Part shown: positions 1 to 8,500 of the stretch, one piece after another
How the letters are laid out: each line of letters begins with the position of its first letter
Numbering within the stretch: the first letter of the stretch is position 1
DNA from: Physocladia obscura
Taxonomy: Eukaryota > Chytridiomycota > Chytridiomycetes > Chytridiales > Chytriomycetaceae
Direction: 5' to 3'
Assembly: GCA_027596945.1 (NCBI GenBank)
Contig: JADGJH010000371.1
Span: 1 to 11,082 of the forward strand
DNA: 11,082 nucleotides
Notes under the pieces: generated by a model
Told to the model about the DNA's origin: nothing
Seen by the model: only the letters and a program-made list of their open reading frames with translations
Databases searched by the model: none
Program-made: the position numbers and the translations under genes

Positions 1-3
1 AAA

Positions 4-69
4 TGTCCCAGGGACAAACTGCCTGTCCTGCAGGGACAAAGACATTTTGTTTTTTTCATTTGTCCCAGT
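4..69. repeat. cluster of TGTCCC/GGGACA motifs with palindromes
   Basis: TGTCCC-A-GGGACA at 4-16 is a perfect 6-bp-arm palindrome. A second near-palindrome, TGTCC-TGCAG-GGACA, lies at 24-38, and another ATTTGTCCC sits near 60-68. GGGACAAA occurs twice in direct orientation. Together these look like the edge of a small inverted-repeat or satellite-like element cut by the window start. No transposase and no target-site duplication are visible. Confidence 0.35.
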
Positions 70-342
70 TTTGGAAGTCTTCTGATGTGACCCAAATGGC
101 CTTGATAAAGTTTTTAGAAAAATGGAGAATCAAGCAAATTTCATAAAGGATTAAGATCTGCTGCAATCTACATTATAATTGTATATGTTAAGAATTTTTG
201 GCAAAATTCTCTTTTCTTTATTTTACCCAAATCCTTCAATCACCAAAAAGTCTATCAACTCTTTTAACTATTTTCCTTCATGCATATAATATTAAATTCA
301 TTGTATACTTCCTTAATTTAAAAGAATCTATTTTATAATTTT

Positions 343-413
343 AGAATGAATTTTGGATATTTAAAATTAGGCATAAATGAGGGCTTTTAAATATCCAAAA
401 TTCAGTATCATTC
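343..413. repeat. 19-bp perfect inverted repeat (hairpin)
   Basis: GAATTTTGGATATTTAAAA at 348-366 is exactly complementary in reverse to 385-403, with an 18-nt spacer (367-384). The arms extend imperfectly: AGAAT at 343-347 pairs with ATTCT at 409-413 if 5-6 extra bases on the right (404-408) bulge out. It could be a small foldback element (MITE-like) or a hairpin in the 3' untranslated region of the minus-strand gene. No terminator or RNA gene function can be assigned. Confidence 0.7.
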
Positions 414-568
414 TGTGAATTTCCTAATGCAGCCAAATCTTACTGGATGTGTTCCACTCATTGCCAATATTAGTTCAACTTTCATCAGAAGTAACAATAC
501 TCAATTTGGTTGTAGACTGATGGGTACCACAAGCATCAAAAATAATTTCAACTTCAATTTTTTCAAAT

Positions 569-1897
569 TTACTGAACATAATTTGCAGGAAAAACTCCTT
601 CTCTGATCCCAATCCGTCCAGTCCACCAATCATTGGGATTCTTTTGCACAACAATGATTTGTTCACCGGCACGGAAACTCAAATCACCATCTCGTTGTCC
701 TTCGAAATCGTACATGGCAGTAACACGAACCTGTCCAACAGACGGAGCGGGGACTGGAAGTGGACGACCGGTTCCAGGAAGCGGGCCACTTATTTGCGGT
801 GCTGGGCGTCCGTATGAATTATGGCTTCCATATGAATTGATGCTTCCAGGTGATTGATTTCTGTCCAAACTGGATGTTGTTTCGGTAGGCTTACGTCCAA
901 AACTCAAGTTTGAAAAAAGTGGTTTCGAAGTGATTTGACCACCTGCTATTTCCTCTTCCGTACGACGGTTAAGAGCTCGATAAAGTTCTTCGGCAGCAGG
1001 GGGTGGAGGAACTCCTCCACTGAGAATTTCTTTTGCAGAGACTTTTCGACGGTAGAAAGCGGCATTTGTCTCTTTACGTTCAATAATGACACTTCCTTCG
1101 AGCGAAATTCCTACGAATAGCCCCTGCAGTAAATTGTAAGTAATTAATCGGCTTTCTCAAAAATACCATACCTTTGTGACAGAATATGAGTAAATGGGAG
1201 CAAGATTCAAAACTGAGCCGGAGGCTTCAGCGTTTCGACCAATAGGACCCGCAGCAACTAAAAAACCATATATTAATTGTTTACAATAGTATTCTTCAAA
1301 AATATATAAACTCCTGAAACATACCAGACAAGTTTCCACCCAAAGTGACATTGCCACCATGGGAAAACGCCTTCACCGCATCCGCAGTATTCAGAATTAT
1401 GACAAAGTCAGTAATTTCGACACCAATTTGACCACCTGCTCCAAATCCAGCAGTTCCAATAGCAGATGGAGCGGACCAAGCTATTTTCAAGTTTGATTGA
1501 TATGTTTCACGTGTTTCAGGTTCAAAACAAGATGCTTACAGCCATCCTCAAGACGCGCAACAACGAGACCCGAACCACCACGACCCGAAAATAAAAATCC
1601 GGCCTTAATGACAGACAAGATAGCAATACCACGAGCTTGGGCTGGAGGATGAGTCATGTAATACATTAGAAATATAAGAAATCCACGCCAAGCAAAAGAT
1701 CTGTTAGCGAATACCGATGATCTGCGGCGGAATGATCTGGTCAACACCTTTGGTCTTGGGCACAATGAACGCTTCAATGATCTTTGCAGCCTATGCACAC
1801 AGAGTAAACCGCACTTCAGCTTACATAAGCACACAAATTGATAGAGGTAAACCTTGCGGCATTCGGATCCTACGTCCTGTGGCAGCGGCGAATTCAT
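569..1897 (-). CDS. SH3YL1: SYLF plus SH3 domain protein, SH3YL1/Ysc84-like, complete, six exons
   Basis: Six exons on the minus strand (1897-1853, 1790-1715, 1641-1540, 1480-1325, 1257-1172, 1123-569) join in phase to 339 residues plus TAA; introns run from 48 to 73 nt and all are GT-AG. Residues 1-210 form a SYLF domain: MNSPLP start, IIPPQII (about 34-40), the GIAILSVIKAG and RGGSGLVVARL segments, WSAPSAIG (76-83), GGNVTLGGNLS (116-126), GPIGRN, and GLFVGISLEGS (156-166) followed by ERKETN. A Gly/Pro/Ser linker (235-285) leads to a C-terminal SH3 domain with AMYDF (291-295), DWW (320-322) and FPANYV (333-338). Length matches the vertebrate SH3YL1 family (about 340). Established knowledge: SYLF domains bind phosphoinositides, and Ysc84/SH3YL1 proteins act in actin-linked endocytosis and membrane ruffling through SH3 partners. 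The start is chosen because MNSPLP matches the family N-terminus. No breaks seen. Orthology is by recognition, not by search. Confidence 0.93.
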
Positions 1898-2256
1898 TGA
1901 TATATTGCTATGGGCAAGTTTGTTCAGTGTTTTGCGATTGTTAAAGGGCGTTCGTTCAAAGCAAAAACGGCTCTTTATCGTTTTCCTTTGTATTTTAACG
2001 CAAAATTTTTTTTACCGTTCTATCCTTCCCATCAACTTCAACTTCAGCAAATACTATCGAAAAAAAATACCAAAACAGTTAACTGCTAATTAGCGTTGGA
2101 ATAAAAATACTGTCTGTTTGACAATACCTTTCTTATTAAAGTAAACAGAACAACAATATAGTGTTAACAAGAAGATATATACAGTTTAATACTGACTTTC
2201 CAGTGCTGTCGCCAAGTTTTCTGTGTCCCTCGAGAAAAAAAGCTAGTCGCCGAAAT
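1898..2256. promoter_or_regulatory. putative divergent intergenic promoter region
   Basis: This gap separates the ATG of the minus-strand SH3YL1-like gene (1897) from the candidate plus-strand ATG at 2257. It is AT-rich with several T and A runs and holds no convincing ORF. A TATATA-like stretch at about 2175-2181 lies some 80 nt before the plus-strand ATG. At 2191-2203 a TACTGAC-like branch site is followed closely by TTTCCAG, a good acceptor 54 nt before that ATG. This could be a 5' UTR intron end or a spliced-leader addition site. All of this is inference from position and motif. Confidence 0.35.
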
Positions 2257-2315
2257 ATGGCTGATTTTTTGAAAAAGAAAATCGTCCAAAAAACTAAACT
2301 CAAATGGAACAATCG
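2257..2315 (+). CDS. candidate first coding exon of the large plus-strand gene
   Basis: An ATG with a favourable context (A at -3, G at +4) opens a Lys-rich peptide, MADFLKKKIVQKTKLKWNN, followed by CG|GTAAGT, a near-perfect 5' splice site at 2316-2321. The exon would end two bases into a codon. Phase-compatible acceptors occur at 2667-2668 (ACTAG) and 2694-2695 (ATTACCAG), either of which would join into the Ser/Thr-rich frame that leads to cassette A. An alternative reading uses the acceptor at 2389-2390 and ends at a TGA after about 13 more residues, giving a tiny separate product. The exon is not recognised by family, and its link to the large gene is inferred only from phase and position. 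Confidence 0.4.
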
Positions 2316-2594
2316 GTAAGTTAAATTATCACAATCCTGACATAACCCTGGCATCCTACCTTCTTGGATGATCAAGCGGCGCAAGTTCAGTAAACGGGTT
2401 AATGCTGTTCAGCGTAAAAATCTCACTTGACGCCTGATTGCATACTGATTGATCATCAGCGGTATGGTTTCTGCCAGTGCAGCGCAACGTACCTGTTGAG
2501 TTGTGATGTATTTTCTACACTCTGCTGCGTACCGAATTTGCCTTTAAATAAAGCTCCTGCCTAATCGGTGTCTCTACACCTACACGTAATTTAG
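2316..2594 (+). other. probable intron or untranslated sequence before cassette A
   Basis: No coding segment can be supported here. The frame that feeds cassette A is closed by stops at 2562 and 2592. A minus-strand open frame overlapping the left part shows no recognisable protein. If the exon at 2257-2315 is real, this stretch is the first part of its downstream intron, about 350-380 nt and the longest in the window. Confidence 0.35.
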
Positions 2595-5500
2595 TACATT
2601 GATGTATCTCGGGACCAGGCTACAACCACTGCCACAACCACTGTCCTGCCCAAATATGCTGACACTAGCATATATGACTCCACTACTATTACCAGTACCT
2701 CGACCACCACTAAAAAGCCTTCTGATAACCCTGAGGTTAGTTTGTCCCCTGATCATCCAATCCTCACTCGCGTTTTTTCTTACGGCGCCTCCAATACCCG
2801 ATTGGCTAACTAATACAATCAAACGGGATCAAAGTTAATCTTGCCGAAATTATCAAAAGACGGTGGAGACACTGTTTCTGTTCAAGAAACTACCCTTATC
2901 TCGGAAACTGGGGAAGTGATAAAGGAAATTACAACCACCGAGACACATCAAATTGTCACATTGAAACCGATAGAGATCGAAGTCGAAGAAATTGTCCAAG
3001 AAGATCAACGCGAAACTGTCTTGGAGGAAGGAGAGCTCGATATTGTCTGGCTGGCCAACGAATTGACAGCCAACACCGGTATTGCGACTCTTGAGCTTTC
3101 TGATAGCGGATTAACAACAGAAGAAGTTGTGATTTTTGCGAAGGTGCGTTGTGTGTGTGTCTATTAATTTCTTCTGTTTTTATTTTATGATGAAGTCTTA
3201 AATAATTTTCGGAAAATTTCCATAAACCTGACACGTTCAACTAAAAATAGTCACTTGAAGTGAATACAACTCTCGAAGAACTCAACGTATCTGATAATAA
3301 TATTACTGAGGAAGGCTTGCTTGCGTTTGCCCGTGCGATTCGACTGAACAAAACACTTCGCGAATTGAAAATCGGCACCCAGCCAGGCATTATAAGCGAT
3401 AAAATTGAACTGGAACTAGCATCCGCTATTGAAAGCAATAAATTGTTAAGTGCTTTTTGGTTTTTTCACGCATTTTGTTTTTTGTTTTCTGAGTTAGAAT
3501 GACTTTCTTACCAACTCTGAATTGAGCACAGTATCATCGTATTCACGTATGCCTTCAGAAATTCTGCAGCAGCACTGATTGTTCAAAAAGCGATTGTACG
3601 AAATGAAGCCGCATATCAACTACGTTTGCACAAGAAAACGACCAAAACGATTTATTTCGAGGAACTAACAGAAGTCAAGACAGTTAAGAAAAATCGCCGC
3701 GTGCTTAAAGGCGCAATATCCGAAGATAATTATGCTGCTACTGAAGATGATTGCGATGGAGAAGAAGATGACGAAGGACTAGAAGAGTTCGAAATTACAG
3801 AAGATAGAGATGGTGACATGAGGGAAAAGAATGGCGTTATCGAAAGTGTGAATTTGAAGAAAATTTCTACTACTATGGACACCAATGTTTCGGAAGTTTC
3901 AGAATCAGCAGCAGCAGCAGCAGTAGAAGCCAGTTCAACCAATGAGCATATTGCTGTCTCTGACACACTTGCCGTTGAAAACAAAGAAATTGTCTTGGAG
4001 TTTACGACGGATTCTTTTTTTATACCCAAGAAAACCGAAACAGTCTCAGAAGTCGCAGTCTTTGGCAATTCAATAACTGGTGAAAATTATTTGTTTTAAT
4101 ACTCATTTCGTCGAGAACTAACTACTAGGCAGTAGAGACTGCTGGTTCCTCACATCAAACAGCAACTGCCGAGATTTTCGAATCTGCACCAGAAGCAACA
4201 CATTTACCCGATGATTCTGTCTCTATCAAATACGAGGTTTTCGCGAATCAGACTGCTATTTTAGAGGAATCTGCTGCAACAGATGATAATTATACATCAA
4301 TTGTTGCGAGTGAATTGTCTTACCCACTGGTAGCGACGTCTGTGGGGCATTTGAATTCTACAGAAACACTTAAAGACAACCGAAGTCCTTTTATTGCTGA
4401 CTATATCAAACCAATTGATATCATACCAACATCATATAATCTTTCAGATAATACAACAATGCCAACTTTTATTCAAGATGACGCCATGGAACTGCCGCCT
4501 AATTGTGTTACTTATATTTCAGAGTCAGTTCTGTCTCTTGAAACCTCAGTTCCTGCTGTCTTCGTTGAAACAGAAGCTGTAAAGGTTCCTGCTATCTCTG
4601 CAGCGATTATTGCAGTTGAGACCACCACAGCTGCAGATTCTGAAAGTGATATTGTTGAAGAGATACCTATTTCCACTACGGTTCAGGTTTTAACATTCAA
4701 TTATTTGCTTGTGTTTTTCCTTATCTTCGTTCAAATATTTTTTAGACCGAAACAAAAAAGACAATATCAGACTCGACATCTGAATTTTTTTCAACTTTAT
4801 TCGCTCCAAGAGATAACAGTGATACAGTTTCTATCCATGAAACAACAGTTGTCTCTGAAACCGGAGATATTATTAAAGAAATTATCACAACCGAAACACA
4901 TGAAGCTGTGACAACGAAGCCTATCGAAATAGAAATTGAGGAAACAGAAAGACAAGTTGTTGAGACTGTTCTTGAGGAAAATGAGCTTGACCTTGTTTTG
5001 CTTGCACAAGAGTTGACAGAAAATACGGGAATGGCGACTCTTGTGCTTTCTGATGATGGATTGACAGCAGAAGAAATTGTTATGTTTGCAAAGGTCAGTA
5101 TTTTTTTTATTTTTTTGACGTGATACTTTTTAAGGAAAGTTCTAAATGCAAATAAATTTGTCTCCCTCTTTTTTGTCTCCTTTTCTTCGCGATTAGGCTC
5201 TTGAAGTCAATCACACATTAGAAAAACTGAATATTGAAGGGAATGACATCACAGAGGAAGGTTTTCTTGCTCTTATTCGAGCGATTCGCGTAAATAAAAC
5301 TCTGCGGGAGATTATAATTGGAACGCAACAAATCGTGATAAGTGAAAAAATTGAAGAAGAACTAGCATCTGCGCTCGAAGTCAATGAATAGTTACGTTGT
5401 AGTTCAATTTGGTTTATCCCGATTATCCTCTTTTTTATTTCTCCATTTGGGTTGACAAAAAAAACAGCATTGTTGTCTTCAAATACAAGTTCAGAAATGC

Positions 5501-8500
5501 CGCTACAGCTCTTCGCGTTCAAACAGTTTTAACTCGAAATCAAATACAATACGACATATGGCTTCATCAAAAAAAAACTAGAACAGTTTACGTTACCGAG
5601 AAAACCCAAGTGACAACTATTAAGAAAGATCGTCGGCTTCTAAGACGACTACGCCAAGCCGCTGTTGTTGCTGCTGCAGCAGGAGAAATTACCGACGCAG
5701 AATACAGTGCTGAAGAATTTGCTGAAGATGATGACGACCATGACGCTTTTTCCGATGATGAAGCAAAAGACAAGCACGAAACACGTGAACCACACGGTGT
5801 CAAAGAGATTACCCTAATTCAAAATATCACGGAGACTGACGAGCCATTCGAAGCGACAATTAACGAGGCTGAAGAAGTCATTCCTGTGCAGGCAGGTATC
5901 AGTTTGCACGAAGAAATCCTTGCAGCATCTCGTGCTAACGCTGCTGTTGATACTGATTTTCATGAAACTTCCTTGACAAAAACCGATTTTATTAATTATC
6001 AATCGGTAATCTCTCCCGTTAACACACCAGTTCATAGCGCAGGTATTTCCAAGTTTCCGACAGAAGCCATTACTAATAGCAATATTCTTTCAGCATTAAT
6101 TCCCGCAGAGGGTTTCGCTGAACTTCAAGTGGCCAAGTCGATTTTTTCTGGGTCTATTCTTGCGTCTGAAACGTCTCATACCAAAGAAACTGCGATAAAT
6201 TCCATAATTTCTGTTACCGAAGAAGTGTTTGAACGAGAAACTAAACTTTATCCAGCCAACCACACTGAGGTTTTGATTTTACTTCTCTTTATTACCATCA
6301 TTTTTTAAATTATTCTTCTTCCAGATTGTTTCCTCCGAAACCGTAACAGTGAATGACGCCAATATTCCAAACATCAGTTTTGACGAAGAAGTTGGCCCAA
6401 GTTTTGTGGAGTCGATTGTGAAAGCGGGATCGGCAGATATCAAAGACATTATCGTTGTAGCGGAGGATATTGAACAGGCATCTATTCATACTCCATCTAT
6501 AGCTGCGCTCGAATCTGTCCAAGTTTTCGTTATCGACAAAAGTTATGCAGAAGAGGTTCCTCTGGACACACCCATTTCCGCAGAACTTTCTCAGATTGTG
6601 AATGAATCTATCTTCGAAAACATTATTCCTGCGGAACCTATTCTCCATGAGTCTTTTGTGGAAAGTGTGTCAAAATCGATTGTTATTGCAATCCAAGATC
6701 CAGTTGCGAAAAGTATAGAGTCAATTGTTCCTCAAAAAAAACCTGAAATTATTGAAAACACAAGCATTGATGATGCAAATAATGCTGCGGATTCGGAAAA
6801 AATCCGTCGTGTTATTAAAGTTACTCGACGTGTTCGCGGTGAAAATAGTGAAGATGTGGAAGTTATCGATGAACAGGAGGTAGAGGTGGAGGAATATCCG
6901 GAAACAAACACAGCGCACACAACCACTCCTCTGAATTTTAAGGACTCAAAATCACAAGTTGCAGAAACTACTCCAAATGATGTTATTATTGCAACTGAGG
7001 ATGTGGAAACAGCCACGGAACTTGCTCCTCAATTAGTTGGCGAGATTGCATTTGTTCCTTACGTCGTTGACTCTGCCATAATTGAGACTCCTGCTATTTC
7101 TATTTCAGCTGAAGGACCAACAATTATTGAAAATTTTATTAAAACCGTTGTTTCATTTGAGGAGTTGGTTGCCGCACGAGTCTCTGAATCGTTGAACGAA
7201 AATGTTGATTTAAACACTGGTTCGAAAGAAATCCAGCATGAAATCGCCATTACAGAAGAAGCCGAAACAACATTGACAGCTCTTGTTAGCAAAGAAGTTT
7301 TTACAAGAGAAACAGAAACACAGAAATCAAATGAAACTAGTGTTTGTAGTTTTCAATTTGTAAATAATTTATTTTCATCATCATTCTCACAGAAAATCCA
7401 GAACATTTTCTTAGAAAATATCATTGTGAATGATACCACCGTTTTTAACGCCAAACTTGTAGAAGAAGCTGGCTCAAATATTGTCGAACTGAACGAAGAT
7501 ACCAACGCCAAATTGGCAAATATCAAAGACGTTATGGTTGTAGCGGAGGATATTGAACAGGCATCTATTCATACTCCATCTATAGCTGCGCTCGAATCTG
7601 TCCAAGTTTTCGTTATCGACAAAAGTTATGCAGAAGAGGTTCCTCTGGACACACCCATTTCCGCAGAACTTTCTCAGATTGTGAATGAATCTATCTTCGA
7701 AAACATTATTCCTGCGGAACCTATTCTCCATGAGTCTTTTGTGGAAAGTGTGTCAAAATCGATTGTTATTGCAATCCAAGATCCAGTTGCGAAAAGTATA
7801 GAGTCAATTGTTCCTCAAAAAAAACCTGAAATTATTGAAAACACAAGCATTGATGATGCAAATAATGCTGCGGATTCGGAAAAAATCCGTCGTGTTATTA
7901 AAGTTACTCGACGTGTTCGCGGTGAAAATAGTGAAGATGTGGAAGTTATCGATGAACAGGAGGTAGAGGTGGAGGAATATCCGGAAACAAACACAGCGCA
8001 CACAACCACTCCTCTGAATTTTAAGGACTCAAAATCACAAGTTGCAGAAACTACTCCAAATGATGTTATTATTGCAACTGAGGATGTGGAAACAGCCACG
8101 GAACTTGCTCCTCAATTAGTTGGCGAGATTGCATTTGTTCCTTACGTCGTTGACTCTGCCATAATTGAGACTCCTGCTATTTCTATTTCAGCTGAAGGAC
8201 CAACAATTATTGAAAATTTTATTAAAACCGTTGTTTCATTTGAGGAGTTGGTTGCCGCACGAGTCTCTGAATCGTTGAACGAAAATGTTGATTTAAACAC
8301 TGGTTCGAAAGAAATCCAGCATGAAATCGCCATTACAGAAGAAGCCGAAACAACATTGACAGCTCTTGTTAGCAAAGAAGTTTTTACAAGAGAAACAGAA
8401 ACACAGAAATCAAATGAAACTAGTGTTTGTAGTTTTCAATTTGTAAATAATTTATTTTCATCATCATTCTCACAGAAAATCCAGAACATTTTCTTAGAAA

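Larger units (their letters stand above)
1..568. other. intergenic region / 3' flank of the SH3YL1-like gene
   Basis: No convincing coding sequence is visible on either strand; the open frames here are short and compositionally random. The part next to 568 is probably 3' untranslated sequence of the minus-strand gene. A minus-strand AATAAA (TTTATT at 217-222) lies about 350 nt after the stop and could be its poly(A) signal, but it is far away and in AT-rich sequence, so this is weak. The region also holds the TGTCCC cluster and the inverted repeat listed separately. Confidence 0.5.

Noticed and set aside
633..857. Plus-strand 74-codon open frame rich in Gly/Pro
   Set aside because: It is antisense to the Gly/Pro linker and SH3 domain of the SH3YL1-like gene.
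2136..2384. Minus-strand 82-codon open frame
   Set aside because: The product has no recognisable features and the opposite strand carries a better exon with ATG context and a strong donor site.
2736..2834. Reading through 2736-2834 as coding
   Set aside because: An in-frame TAA at 2811 stops it, while GAG|GTTAGT and an AG at 2833-2834 provide a phase-0 intron of 99 nt.
3150..3160. Short GT run in intron 3144-3250
   Set aside because: About five dinucleotides only; ordinary intronic microsatellite with no further signal.
5409..5467. Coding start of the long open frame before cassette B's last exon
   Set aside because: Comparison with cassette A places this inside intron 5391-5467; real similarity begins at 5468, just after the AG.
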